Origin: Sparassis latifolia | Lineage: Eukaryota; Basidiomycota; Agaricomycetes; Polyporales; Sparassidaceae | Assembly (NCBI GenBank): GCA_018466975.1 | Contig: CM031553.1 | Location: 868,001 to 932,000, forward strand | DNA length: 64,000 nt | Direction of reading: 5' to 3' | In this document: in pieces, positions 11,246-23,445 of the stretch | Position numbering within the stretch: the stretch's first letter is position 1 | Layout: every line of letters starts with the position of its first letter | Made by a program: the position numbers and the translations under genes | Notes under the pieces: model-generated | Told to the model about the DNA's origin: nothing | Seen by the model: only the letters and a program-made list of their open reading frames with translations | Databases searched by the model: none

Positions 11246-12251
11246 ATGCCGGGTCCTCGAAACGCGAAGAAGAAAAAACAAACAAGAGATAAGAAAATTT
11301 CTAGGAGAAAGGCGAGCCGCCAATTAACCACCGAGCCTGCTCCACGACCGCTGGCGCCCCAGACGCCCCAAACACCTCAACCACGACTTAAAGCATCGGA
11401 TGATATCCATATTAACCACCACGACCACGAAAAAGAGGAGAGACCAATTAACCACAAGGATGATGCACCCACACCTCGCGCGTTGACGAAGACACTTTTC
11501 ATCCACGACCCTGGCAACGGCCCGCGGGTGCGGGACGTCGACGCATTCCTCGCGTCCTCGTTCGCTGCGCCACCATCATTCGATGACCCCCTCTGCGCCG
11601 AGTTCGCACAGGACGAAGTGCTCGAAATGCTCTGTGCCGTCCTGCCAGAGGAGACAGCCCAGGTGCGTTCTAACAAGTTCGCTCGCACAACTCCGATGTG
11701 CATGCGTTATGTAGATCCTATGGTACAACAAAAGCCGTACAACGGCGCGGATATGTCCCGCATGCCAGCGCCTGTACCGCCTGGGCGACATCCTCCCGGA
11801 CCCCGTCGCCGCGCAGGGAGAGCCAGACCCCGCATCGACATACATTTCCCCGCTACTCAGCCGCGAGCAAGCGCTGAGCGGGCTCTGTGCGTCTTCTACC
11901 TTCCTGCGTAAATAATGCCACCGACGCCTGCACCCAGGTTCACCAGTGTGCTTCGTCCTCGCGGCGTACAGCTATCCGGGCGCGATCCGCTCCACGTGGG
12001 GCCGCACGGCGGACGAGCTCAACGACGCGACATGGGACACGCTCGGCGGGCCCGGCGTTCGCGCGGACGAGGACGACATGGGCCTCGGCATGCTCCTCAA
12101 GATGACGCGCTGCCACGATTTGGGGCTGGCACAGCTGCTCTTCCCTGACCTCGACACGGACGGCGGTGATACGGACGAGTTGGATCACGGCCAGGGTCAG
12201 GGCCAAGGGGGGCTGCGTATGGGGCTGGAGCGGATGCGGGTGGGTCCGTGA
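11246..12251 (+). CDS. Conserved basidiomycete-type protein with paired Cys motifs, function unknown
   Basis: Three exons, 11246-11662, 11715-11886 and 11938-12251, in frame, 300 aa. The N-terminus is very basic (K-K-K-K-Q-T-R-D-K-K) and could be a nuclear targeting signal. Residues 40-100 are low-complexity and rich in Pro and His. The conserved core runs from about 105: a Phe-x-H-D-P stretch, then W-Y-N-K-S-R, C-P-A-C (Cys154 and Cys157), a C-S-P-V-C pair (Cys197 and Cys201), and A-Y-S-Y-P-G-A-I-R-S-T-W-G-R. A Met-Gly-Leu-Gly-x-Leu-Leu-K-M-T-R-C-H-D segment follows near 265. The four cysteines could bind zinc. The tail is Gly/Gln/Asp-rich. I recognise the core as a recurring mushroom protein but know no function. 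The first 100 nt upstream (11160-11245) give no clear promoter element. Confidence 0.8.
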
Positions 12252-14362
12252 GCGCAGGCCACGACTTGGGTCGTGATTATGATTGGACTGAGTTGGAAAC
12301 CGAGCGTTCCGATGTCTTCTTGCTTATCTATGGGATTACAGATGGACTTTTGGTGGTCAAGGATCTGTTTGTGAAAGCGAAGCCTGCTCGCGAGCGAGAA
12401 TTTGGATAATGCTGTTTGCACTCTCACCGGTCTCTTGCCAGTGCTAGCGTATCCGGCAAGGCTCCTGATAATGTCAAAGAATGTACTATCTACTGGCTGT
12501 TACTACAGATTCTGCAGACTTGACTTCAACTTTTTCTGATGTCTCTGAGAATTTGGGGGTCACGGTGTGTGCGTCCGTAATAGTGACCCGCACGGCACGA
12601 TGTCCCGGCATCCGTTTGCATTCTCGTTAAAATAGAGAAAATCCCATCTCTAGCCACGGCTATCATAAAGTTGATTTGCTCAGCATATATACCACGATGA
12701 GCGCGTTACATCGCAACTTGCCGATTGTACCTTCTTCTTACCATATCTAGTAACCCACTTTCCCCTTACAGCAAGACTCTGCAGCCGACATCATTTCCAT
12801 TAATATTCTCTTTCTAAGTTAGAAACCAGAGCCCGATCGGAGTCGGAGTCGGAGAGGGAAGCATGTATATATAATGTATATATAGGGACCTTCGAATGGC
12901 CTTCGAGCTCCTCTCACTCCAGTGCTTGCAACCGTAAAAGTTATTATCGACTCGATTACTAGGCACAGTTGTAGTTTGGTCCGGCCGGTAAGTCAGTTGT
13001 TGTTCTAGTCAGCTATAAGCGAGAGTGATAAGTATCAGGCCAGAAGGTTGAAACTGAAGCAGACCGTCCGTTAGCCTGTCCACGCGGGACGATGATAAGT
13101 ACGCTTCCAGTTTCGACCGGTGCCCGACGAAGGAGTGCGCTTGGCAGACGCATCTAAAATGGCCGAACAAGGGCTACTTCCTTGTATTGGCAACTTGTAA
13201 TGCCTCCGTCGTAGATGGTGAGGCCGTGACTTTGATAAGGCAGCCCTCAGAGTCGTTTCAAGCTGGACGGGAAAATTGCCAAGACGAGAGTACTTACACC
13301 ATGGGGGATAATTCCATGGATTCCGATAGTATCCACATTCCATGCCAGCCATGCTTCGCCGCGAAGCTTGGGAGAAAACACAAGATAGAAGAACTTCGGC
13401 ACTTCCTGCCCAGGGATAGCCCAGGGACCACTCTGATGTCTGTGCTAGAGCAAAAATAAGTACCTATCTTACCTCCTGAAGTCTTTATTGAATTTTTGCA
13501 AGCACCTATCCGTTGCAATTCTCTTCAAACAGGCCTCTTTCGGGCGTGGCGGAGGAATAACTTGAAGTTCAAGCAGAACCATGCAATCGAGATGTCCACG
13601 TGGTGTATGCTCGCCTCTGCCCAAAAACGGGCACGATACCTTATCGCGTCTGCAAAGCGGGAACGTCCTCGGTTCTGTCATGTCTGCTTCCACTGGGGAG
13701 CGACCACTCACTCACTCACTCATCGTTACTTCCGTGTTGGCAGTCCCGACGCTTGGCCGCCCCCTCACTCCCGCACTCGCCTTTGCGCGGCTTATCCGCA
13801 ACAGTCTCTTCCGCCACCTTCCAACCAACTGAAGCTCTCGGCCTCGACGATTTCGTCCTTACTTTGATTCCGCGACGAGACGACGCGGCGATCCCCCTGA
13901 TCTATTTTTTTACTCGCCCCACTGTGCCGCCAGCGAACCGTTGTTGCTAGCTTAGTTGGGGATCGGTGATATTTATCTGAAACAGGACACCACTTCTATA
14001 CCAGAGTGTTCCAAGAGCTCAAGTGACAACTGTTGGTTACCATAAGTCCTGTTCGCAGCGGGACAGCGAGTACTGACGGCCGAGGTTCATCACTGGAAAG
14101 CTGTGCTTTTGACTGTTGGCTCGCACGACAACTGCTTGGAGAGAGCGTCTACGGCGGGATCGATATGCCCCCTCTCTCACTGGCTATGTTGAAGCTGAAG
14201 CGCAACGCCACAGAGAAAGGTGTGTAGAGTTCCGGCACCCCTTTCTGCTCGTTCCCGTGCCCGTCGTCTCTCCGAGCCGTGTATCCGCGCTCCGCTCGGT
14301 CAGGAGGCAACGGGTACTCTTAAGGACCTCGTTTGAAAGGGGTGCAGCTCTTTCATCTTACC
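12252..14362. other. Long intergenic region upstream of the MFS transporter
   Basis: 2.1 kb without a supportable gene. It contains a TATA-type dinucleotide stretch at 12862-12886 (two GTATATATA-like units), a GAGTCG triplicated motif at 12838-12855 and a CTCA microsatellite near 13707-13724. Short open frames at 13187-13459 and 13496-13867 lack family motifs. A degraded gene cannot be excluded. Confidence 0.4.
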
Positions 14363-16647
14363 ATGGCCGAATCTACCCAAGTAGATGCGATTGCCGTACT
14401 TCCTGCCTTGCAGGCCGACACCACTTCTGTCGAGACTCTCGTGGGGTCCACGTGCTCAAAATCTATCGTTTCTCTGGCGCCTGTAGGGAAGGGCTTGGAG
14501 CTTACTTTTCCCCCAGACGAAGGAGTCCAAGTGCGCGAGGTCGAGGAGCCCGAGCAGACGTATCGGCTGTATAAATGGCGATGGGTCGGTCTGACAGCAT
14601 TGGTCAGTCTCCTCATATTACCATCTGCGGTGATTGCAGGCTTGACTAGCCATACAGGTGTTGTTGAATTTGGTATCGGGGATGTCTTTGGTGTGGTTTG
14701 GCCCCATAGCCAACGACGGTACGTTCCTCCGTATCATCATCTGCATGAACTATTTCTCTGAATGGATGCATGTCTGCCCTCCAGTGGTAAATCAGTTCGG
14801 GTTCACTCTTGACGAGGTGAACTGGCTGGGTAACGCGATTAACATTACGTACATACCCGCCTCGGCCGTCGTACCTTACCTGTATTCGCGAATAGGCATC
14901 CGCAAGGCGGTACGTTCTCTATCGTGCCAATGAACTCTATTTCTTGTTTACTGACTCTCGCTCGAAGTGCTTTGTGGGCGCGGCCCTGTTCATCTCGTCT
15001 GCATGGATACGCTACTGTGGGACGATTCATGGGCTCAGTGTGGGCGGGGCATATGCGCTGATTCTCGTTGGACAGGTGAGTTCCCCATCACACAGGTTTT
15101 ATTATGAAAAGACCAATAATTTTCTAGATTATTGCAGGAGTGGCACAGCCTGTGTTTCAAGTGCTCATCCCAAGCTACTCGGAAAAGTGGTTCGATCTCA
15201 AGGGCCGGACTACTGCGACTATGCTCATCTCGATAGGTAAGCGACGGCCCACTCCCGGTTCTTATAGATGGCTCAAACTACGAACTGGCCGGTTTTTCAG
15301 CAAACCCCATCGGGAATGCTGTGGGTCAGCTCATATCGCCGCTCGTCGGAAACCCGTCTCAATCTGTGAGCACTACGTCACTGCTTGGTTCTGGACGGAC
15401 ATGACCGAACAGCTCTTCCGCAGATCCTCGTCATGGGCATCATATTCACCGCCGTGACGCCTTGTGTATTCTTCGTGAGCGACGCGCCGCCCACGCCCCC
15501 GAGTGCGTTCGCCCGTCCCCGCTGCACCATTCGATCATCTGACGGTATTGTTTTCCTCTCCCGCAGCACCCTCGGCGAGCACGACTAACCCGTCATTCAT
15601 GTCCCTGGCCCGGGCGATGGTCGGACGGGAGCCGCGCGGGCTGCCGACCTACATGTTGACGCGGCAGCGCATCGATTTTATCATTCTGTCTATTGCGTTT
15701 GGGGTATTGGTCGGCTTGTGCGTTTCTTCCCTGCCTGCACCTCTTCCTGAGAGTGATCGGACTGATGGTGTCGACAGCGTCAACTCCTTTTCGATTCTCT
15801 CCGCCCAAATCATGGTATGTGCACACTTTCACCGCCCCGCACGCGCACTCATTCACGCTGCGCAGGAGCCGTACGGGTATTCTAGTACGATATCCGGCCT
15901 GATGGGCGCGACGATCCTCCTGGTCGGCATTGTCGCCGCGGGTGTCACCGCGCCGCTCTTCGACCGCGTGCTGGCGTATCGGCTTGCGTTGAGCTGCAAG
16001 ATCCTGTGTCCGGTCCTTGCGGGAGGCTGGCTGTCGCTCATTTGGGCAGGTGAGCGATTCCAACTACCGGGGGGTAGATCCGCCTTATGTTGCTGACTGG
16101 TGCGGCCGGTCCAGTGCGCAGTAACGATATGGGCGGCTTGTTTGCGATCATGGCTATCATCGGGGCGGCCAGCCTAACGCTGTTGCCTGTCACGATCGAG
16201 CTTGCGGTCGAGCTGACCCGCAACGCGGACGCGAGCTCTGCGGTGCTCTGGTCGCTGTGCGTGCACATCCCTCTCTCGAACACGCACATGTCTCACCGTT
16301 TTCCTCTGGCATCCGAAGATCTAACCTCTTCGGCGTGGTCTTCGTACTCGGTGCGTCCTCCGTTCCCCGATTCTGCCGCACCGCTGATCTGGTATTTCAC
16401 GGGTCCAGTGGAAGGCGCGTTACGCGCGGGCGCTTCTGCGCACCCGCCATACAACATGGAGAACGCGCTCATTTTCCAGGGCACCGTCGTCTGCGTCGTC
16501 GTCTCGTTCCTATTCTTTTTGCAGGGCCACCAAGCACGTCGCGAGAAGGACGAGCGCGAGCTCGCCGCTGCGCGCCGGCCCACGCCCCCCGTCGTCGAAG
16601 ACCGCAAGGAGCCTTTGTTCGACGTCGGGTCGAGTGCGGTAGCGTAG
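14363..16647 (+). CDS. MFS transporter, SLC49/FLVCR-like
   Basis: Thirteen exons: 14363-14602, 14658-14718, 14785-14909, 14968-15075, 15128-15236, 15301-15365, 15424-15502, 15567-15717, 15778-15814, 15866-16049, 16115-16256, 16319-16350, 16409-16647; all phases agree, 523 aa. A soluble acidic N-terminus of about 70 aa precedes Y-R-L-Y-K-W-R-W-V-G-L. Then come the membrane segments, with S-G-M-S-L-V-W-F-G-P-I-A-N-D, E-V-N-W-L-G-N and Q-P-V-F-Q-V at the first half, and D-L-K-G-R-T-T-A-T-M and N-P-I-G-N-A-V-G-Q-L-I-S-P-L at the centre. The W-F-G-P-I and N-P-x-G-N-A-x-G signatures are those of the FLVCR/SLC49 family (haem, choline or related small-molecule carriers). The cytosolic tail is charged. 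Substrate is not predictable. Confidence 0.9.
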
Positions 16648-17006
16648 GCGTCTGTTTTACACCTCCCTGCGCAGTCCGCTCGTTCCGATACCTGGTGGAC
16701 GCTGGACCTCCCTTGCTGACCTTTAAAACTGCATTATGCATCCGGTCTGTGCATTGCTGCTGTTAGATGGTTGTTGTATCTATATTTGTAGACTTTATTG
16801 TGCATGTTCTTGCTGGTACTTATTTCCTAACTATGACGACTTCTCACTCGTGAAGATCACGCTTCGAAAGTGCACCTACCATACCAGGTAGACTCTTGTT
16901 CCCAGTACTTTTCACTTCAGCATCGTGAATCGTCAGACCCGAGGTAAGAATAGTAGATCTATATGAATGTCATCTTAGCTGTTGAAGTTAAAAACACATT
17001 ACAGTG
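16648..17006. other. Convergent 3' intergenic region
   Basis: 359 bp between the stops of the MFS transporter and the amidohydrolase. I see only UTR-like sequence. Confidence 0.4.
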
Positions 17007-20000
17007 TCAGAACATGTCGACCTTCTCCATGCGAGGAGAAATGATGGCGACCACCTTGCCCTCAAAGCTGAGTAAGTCTCCTCCAGACGTTGCCACCAGA
17101 TCCCCCTCTCCGGGTCCAACGTGCACTCCAAGAAGCTTCTCGACGTTGGAACTGACAAGCGCGATGGCGGAGGCTTTCGTCAGAACATTGGGTGCTTCAC
17201 CCAGAGCCTGCAATAGTATACGAGTTATAAGGGGATGCAGAGGATGCAAGGGAACTCTTACCCATGCCGCATCGAATCTCATATTGCGGACAGCCCATGC
17301 GCTGACTTCGAGGGGCACAACGGTGCCCTGAGGCCCAATGGCGACTGTGACGTTGTGTGCTATCAGATGCGCGATGGCGCTATCATGGGTGAGTGGTGGT
17401 CCCGCCATGCTAGAGGGCAACCGATAAGTTCAAAGTAACGTGGAACAAGACATTTCGGAAATGGACATACAGCCGCCTGCTATCCCACGTCAATGGCTAT
17501 CGAAAATTGTTGAGGAACACTCTCGGATTCGAAGACCGAGCAGACGCACGTAAGGTCTTGGTGTCATTAGGATAATCCCCACATCCGCCTCTCTCAGCTC
17601 CTTTGCTAGTAGATGAGCCTCACTAGCACCAACGATTGTCATCTGGATGGGAGTCCCAGTCGTAACCTCTACTTCTTTCTTCAAAACAATCAACGTCGCA
17701 ATGATATCTGCACTGTGAGCATCTACTACGAGTGGTATCGCGCCCTATGTGAAGGGGACCATCAGCACAGCCAGAACATTAAAAAGAATGCCGACACACC
17801 TCTGTTACTTTCCCGAACCACCGCCCAGACTCTCCAGAGGGTGGGTCCAGTAATAATCGTCTCAGGGCAGCGATCTTGGTGCTCACGCTGGGGTGTCCAT
17901 CCTGCAGAATTGACACATGCACCGCCGTGACGTTCTGAACAACAGCCCCCTTCTCCAGCTTGTGGACTGAACCGAGAGAGAATGCGGTGCTAAGGCCGCC
18001 CAGGAAAGACAAGTGGGTAGGTGCGGTGACGGAGACGGTCACGCCAGACCGGTATGCTTGTCTGCGGCGGAATCTACCGTTGAGAATTACGCGCGATATT
18101 GTAATCGCCAACTCACAATGCATCCCGTGTACCAAATTGAAGCCCATCGAGTGCTCTGGGGAGATAGCCGTCTCCGCCCGCGATCGATGGGACACCGGTG
18201 AGCAGCGGATCGAACACGAACCCGTCACGCGTGGATGGTTCGAGAGGAATCTCTTGCAATCCAAGGGTAGAGCTAATGCCTACCAAACCTGGCTGAATGG
18301 ATCCTCCTCGCAAGTCGATGGTCACGGCGTCGACGAGTACTAGGTAGGACGCACATGCAGATGGGGCCCCGAACAGACCATCTTGCCATGCTCGACGACA
18401 ACGACACTGCCATCATTGGCTTGCCCTTGGGTATCGTGGAGATTGACAATACCGGCGCCGTAGGCATCTCTCACCCAGACATTAGAGACATTAGTGAAGA
18501 TAACAACGTCGGGTTTCGACTCCACGGGAAAGAGCGGAGGAAGACCTTCGTGCTTGATAACGTCACAGGCCTCTTGGTCAAAGTCAGGCGTTTCGGGGCC
18601 AAGTTGGTGAGACGCAGGCTTGACGACTGCGTGTGGTGGATCAAACTGAAGGATTCCATCGACGATGACTTGCGTGGGCGTCGCCCCCAACGATAGAGGA
18701 TGGCTGTCCCAGATGACAACGTCTACGATAACAGCATTCAGAGGCAGGCATCAAGCCACTTCATCAGAATCATACCAGCGTCATAGCCTGATAAGACATA
18801 AGATCAGCATGGATGAACGCTACTGCAGCAATCCCTTCTTACCCTCCTTCAAAAAACCTATGCGATGAGCCAGTCCCAGCACAGTAGCTGGAGTGCTTAT
18901 AACAGATCCGAGGGCAAGGTTATCCGCTAGGCCATAATAATTTGCTTGTGCGGCCTCGTGCATGAGAAATCTTGAGAACAACGCAGGGTGGTCTGACTGT
19001 CCAGGGTAGGTCTCTCAGCTGAATTCCCCTTATTGGCAATGTAAAACACCTTCATGATTATATCGATGTCGTTGTCAGCCAGTATGCGAGGGGCGAACTC
19101 CGATTGTCGGTAGAATTCCCGTTTGGCCCTGAGGCACGACGATTAAACCTTTTTCATGAAAATTGCATGAGCGATCCACCTTCCGAACGTCGCGAACGTC
19201 GCTATGGCAGGCGGGTGACCTGTAGCGGACTCGTGCATGAGCATATATGCGCATCAGGAAGTACCTGACATGCCGTATGCTCTCTTCAGAACGTCCGTTA
19301 CGAGGTAGGCCTCAGCAGCATGGTGAAATGCTGCCACAGGAAACTGGAACTCATTTGATAGCTGGTGATACACTAGGCATCAAGCATTCTATAAAATAAT
19401 GTGGGGTAAGACGCATACCCTCACGAAGTTGTCCAGATCGAGCTCCTCATAACAATGCGTGTGGACCTAAAGTCCAAAGGTCAGATAACACCACGAGGTG
19501 GAGAACTCCAGCTCACCTTCACCCTACCTCTGAGGACGTCGACCAACGCTTCCCATTGCAAGCTTTCTGGGAAGGTATGCCCTGCTAAGGCCTCCCATTC
19601 TCCAGAGAGTGCTTTCTCGCAGAACTCGTCCTGAGCCAGCTTGATCTTTCGGGCAGTATCATATGCCCGACGGAACGCCCAGGTGGTGTCCATACGGGTG
19701 TCGCCATATGTACGCGCGGGGTTCTCGCCGCATGCCTGCTTCATGTGTCTCCATCTCGGCGGGAGAGTAGTATCAACTTCGGAACCGTTCAGTCCAAACG
19801 GCGGTTCAACCAGCATCGAGGTCGGTGACCGCTCGTCGGTGGGTCGTAACTTAATAACGAAGGCCTGTCCGCCGATGGCGTTCCCGGAGCCAGGCAGGAT
19901 AAGCGTCGTGGTGACTCCGCCCGCCATGCTATGTACGTAGCCGTCGTCATGAGTGTTGAGCCCATCCAGAGAGCGAAGCCAAGGTTGGACAGTGCCGTGA

Positions 20001-20624
20001 GTGGAACCCCCGTCATTAGCTCCAGCCAACAGTGGACTGGGTAACACTCCGAGGTGGGCATGCGCGTCAACAAGACTGCAAATGGGTAAATGAGCAACGA
20101 TCTACGAGATTCTGTGCTGGAAACATACCCTGGAGTAACCCAAGACCTGTATACCAGTCAAATTCAAAAGGCGATGGCATATACAATACCCAGCTAGGGA
20201 CATACCCGTGGGCATCTATGACCACCGCGTCCTCATACGCGTCCTCGGGAGCGACGCGTCCTACCGACTTGATCAAACCTTCGCCCAGCAACAGGTCGCC
20301 CTTGATAACTTCAAACCCTTGCAAACGACCGGTCCAAAGAGTCGCATTCCTAATGACCACCGGTCTCGTGCCAGGCTGGAATCTATCCGACTGAGAGCGT
20401 TCGTAGAATGCCTCTGGCGGCCCCGGCTTGACTTCCAAAGGACGACATTTCTGAACTATCTCCGCAGCGTGCAGAGGTATATGAGAAACCGCGCGTTCGT
20501 TGTATATAAACACAGAAAGATGTTGAGAAAGCAGTGTCAATACGCCCAGAGCAAGTAGTATGGGCAGAAAAATCCTCCGAAATCGACCTGTAGAAGCCCG
20601 AAAGCTCTTCCCTGGGTCCAACAT
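17007..20624 (-). CDS. Membrane-anchored amidohydrolase-family protein (one frame break)
   Basis: Reverse-strand exons: 20206-20624, 20129-20146, 19517-20075, 19419-19466, 19265-19361, 19180-19219, 19050-19128, 18843-18996, 18776-18787, 18117-18722, 18061-17800, 17744-17550, 17496-17471, 17409-17262, 17207-17007. About 945-955 aa. Residues 15-40 form one hydrophobic segment, giving a type II membrane anchor. The metal-dependent hydrolase core shows D-A-H-A-H-L-G, V-H-T-H-C-Y-E, F-H-H-A and S-D-H-P-A, which match the usual HxH, His, His and Asp ligands. A second, similar half follows (E-P-S-T-R-D-G, G-V-T-V-S-V-T-A-P, G-A-S-E-A-H-L-L, G-P-P-L-T). Within exon 18117-18722 the frame slips by one base near 18371-18376, just after a K-M-V-C segment. 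The alternative, a 35-nt intron at 18340-18374, would be unusually short. Substrate unknown; the family includes dipeptidases, imidazolonepropionase-like and carbohydrate-esterase-like members. Confidence 0.85.
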
Positions 20625-20995
20625 GGCCGCTGAATATGTTCAAGAACAGTTTCCGCAAGACATCAGCTCCGGCCTAGGTGGTCTGTACACTCAAAAAGCA
20701 TACAGACATGGGAAGGAGTAACACTTGATGGAAGTTGGCGGGAGCTGTCTAAACTTGAACAGACTTCCGACTATGAGCGCGACCGACCACCAACAGCAGT
20801 GGCAGGTGCATCGGAATCGGAATCATCATCCGAAATACATTTTATTCAATTCGAACGAATAGAATAAATACACAAAGCGATGAATAGCGAAGGGTTATCG
20901 AATAGGTGCTGATGCGATACCAACCGACATGGTTGAACATGTACAACATGCGCAGGAACTGCAGCCCAACTGCGGGCTCCGACCGCTGGATATGC
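20625..20995. other. Intergenic region, amidohydrolase promoter
   Basis: 371 bp between the amidohydrolase start and the kelch stop (both reverse strand). It is AT-rich near 20829-20875. No named site is evident. Confidence 0.4.
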
Positions 20996-22615
20996 CTAGT
21001 CGACGTCTATCCTGAAGCTTGTCACTTGCGGAAGGTACGCGGCACCCGCGAGCTCGAGGAGATGCACGTCGTCGTAAACTTCGTTCCCGTTGAACCCGCC
21101 AAAAACAAACAGCCTGCTGTCGGAGAGGAAGGCGACGTGATAACCTCGGGGAGCTGGCGGCGTTCCAGCGGTAGGACGTATCTCGAAGTTCAGAGAAACT
21201 GGGGGGGTGAGAAGCGCAAGTAGACATCACGGGCTGTAGTACTTACCGAGATTGAACAAGAGAAGGTCGGATGTGTACTGACTTCCATCGTGGCCTCCCA
21301 TGATGAACAGATATGAGCCGACCTGGGTAGCAGTATGGGATAGCCGCCTGTACGAGACGTCTAGCGTAACGATACTCCAGAGGAGCGTATCTGTTCACAG
21401 TGGGTTAATACATGTCTGATGCACATAATGGAAGTCGCGAACCAAGGTTTAGACACCAGATATCTGAGAAGCATTCCCTCCCATCGCTGCCGCCCATGAC
21501 GACCATGACGTTTCCGACAAGGTTCGCAGTATGATAGCCCCTTGCCGTCGGTTTTCGCCCTCGCGTCTCTACCTGCTCCCACTTCATCTTGTCCACGTGA
21601 ACACCGACGTCCAATGTCCACACATCGTTCAGCGCCTCCATGCCGTTTCCACCGCCAAAGACCCAGATCTTGTTCTTGTAAAGGACCGCAGTATGTGCGC
21701 GTCGCGGTGGGGGAACGGGTGCATCAGCAGGGAAGGTAGGGTGGGCCCATCGTCGGGTGAACGTATCAAGGATGTAGACGTCGTTGTAATACGCTGGACC
21801 CTCTCCGCCTCCAATAATGACTATCCGGCGGTCTACTAAAGTGGCGGTATGTGCGCGACATGGCGGAGGGACGTCACCTATCGTCTCAGGATGTGACCAT
21901 TCCATCGACTCTGTTGTGATCGTTCATTGTTCCCGTGTGGGTGCACTCGGCAAAATGAACAAAACGTACCAGTGTGGAAACAAAAGACGTCTTTCCAGCA
22001 TCCCCGCTCGTCGCATCCTCCGAATAGCCAAGCGACACTGTCGACCAGCGTCACACTGTGAGCGCGGACACCATGCGCGGGGACCGTCCCAAACACGGGT
22101 GCAAGACTCCAGTACATCAACGTCGCCGATGCGGGATCCACGTCCTTGGAGTGCATTAACTGCGGCGACAACCGAATCTTGTACATTGCAGAGCCCTTCT
22201 CCGTACTGGGCTCACGCTTCGAGCCCTTCCCCTCCTTGTCTCTTGCCCGCCGCTCTCTCCTTCTTTCCTTGTCCTTTTCCTTCAAGGTTGCCGGGGAGCC
22301 GGAGCGCCGCGTGCTGGACGAGCCGTTTGTCGTCGTGCTTCCTACCTCGCCGACGGACTTCGAGGTCGCGGTGCGAGCGAGAGTCGAAGGTGTGCGTGGT
22401 GCAGAGCCATGCTGGCGTGACGACGAAGAAACGCTGGTCAGACTGCTGGAACTGGCTGCAGCAGCCTTGTTGAATGTAGACGTCGAGCCCGTCATGGAGC
22501 TGTGCAAGTACGGTGAGCGGGGACTCGGACTTGGATGGTGTAACAAGGCGTCTTCGGGGACGTCGCTGAGAGAGCTGATCTTGGGAGAATCTATCGCATT
22601 TTCCGGAAGAGGCAT
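20996..22615 (-). CDS. Kelch-repeat protein
   Basis: Four exons on the reverse strand: 21970-22615, 21443-21910, 21247-21390, 20996-21198, joining in frame to 486 aa. Residues 1-150 are low-complexity: Ser/Thr/Ala-rich, then a Lys/Arg/Glu block (K-E-K-D-K-E-R-R-R-E-R-R). From about 165 there are six kelch-type blades, each with the diglycine after a hydrophobic strand: A-W-L-F-G-G, I-V-I-I-G-G-G, I-W-V-F-G-G-G, V-M-V-V-M-G-G, L-F-I-M-G-G-H and L-F-V-F-G-G-F. Pro-x-R-x-x-H-T/S-A repeats precede them, and W residues follow. The layout resembles fungal Tea1/Kel-type and other cytosolic kelch scaffolds, but there is no long coiled coil, so a cell-polarity role is not supported. A partner-binding beta-propeller is the safe call. 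Confidence 0.9.
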
Positions 22616-23074
22616 GGCTCTTCAGAGAGAGCTTTGATAACTATAGTGTTTTCCGCGGCCCAAGTCCATCAGCCGGTCTCTGATTTCACTGACGATAAAG
22701 TTGAAGACAACCAACCTAACAGCCGAGTTCAAGCCTCTCCTGGCGAATTTTCAGGTTAGTTTCACAGCAGATATCTCTCAATGGGTTTGCGAGGAACTGT
22801 ACACCGTCAACACCTTCTAGTTCTCCAATCGCCTTGTGGAGGAGGGGAAAACGATCAGCGTGCGCGTGTAAGTCCTTAGTGAGGGTAACGCCATGATGCT
22901 CCTCTATGTAGTCTAAACGCTGGTCCCGGCCCGGGCCCTCGTGGCGTCAAACAGCCAAACTTGGCAATTCTCTTACTTAGAACACGTCTTTTGCCTTTTC
23001 TGGCTCAGTTCACTCCACCCTCCTCCCAAGCGTGGCAGCCCAGCAGTCGAGTCCCACTGATGTCCGTTCAGTGC
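22616..23074. other. Region between the kelch gene and the retrotransposon
   Basis: 459 bp. On the plus strand, three open segments bounded by GT-AG pairs (about 22645-22753, 22820-22868 and 22914-23074) stay in frame when joined and run into the element's target site. I cannot assign a family, and no start codon is evident; see the findings. Confidence 0.3.
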
Positions 23075-23313
23075 TGTTAGAAATCGCGCCTTAGTTCCCA
23101 AATAGGAAGGTAGTGATGGCGGGTCAAGATGCGTCGGGGCGCGTGATTACGCGTCCTAAAATAGATTTCTGTATATATACAGTTCTAGACGCTCCACTTT
23201 ATATAAGCAAATTTCCTTCTTTGTCTTTCTTTGTAATCATGCCCTCGGCTTGTCTGCCCTTGGGCGCTCCCCAATTTCTGGAGCTCCAGAAATTTGGGCG
23301 CTACTTTCCAACA
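23075..23313 (-). repeat. 3' LTR of the copia element
   Basis: 239 bp; matches the other LTR apart from a few single-base indels at about 23131-23151. It contains a perfect 22-bp palindrome at 23273-23294 and a 14-bp palindrome centred near 23175. Read on the element strand, a TATATAAAG-like box lies near 23198-23207. Confidence 0.95.
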
Positions 23314-23324
23314 CTCCCCCTCAA
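23314..23324 (-). other. Polypurine tract of the copia element
   Basis: Directly inside the 3' LTR, the element strand reads TTGAGGGGGAG, the expected primer site for plus-strand DNA synthesis. Confidence 0.8.
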
Positions 23325-23445
23325 GCCGATGGGCATTCCGAGCTTCTTTGTGAGCTTCTCATGCCTCGGCTTAGGGAGTGATTTTGTTAGGATATCCGCT
23401 ATCATGTCCTCCGTGGGACAGTAGTGGATATCAATATATTATCCC

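Noticed and set aside
13496..13950. Several overlapping plus-strand frames of 80-123 codons
   Set aside because: They overlap each other in a CT-rich stretch with a CTCA microsatellite and share no motif with known proteins.
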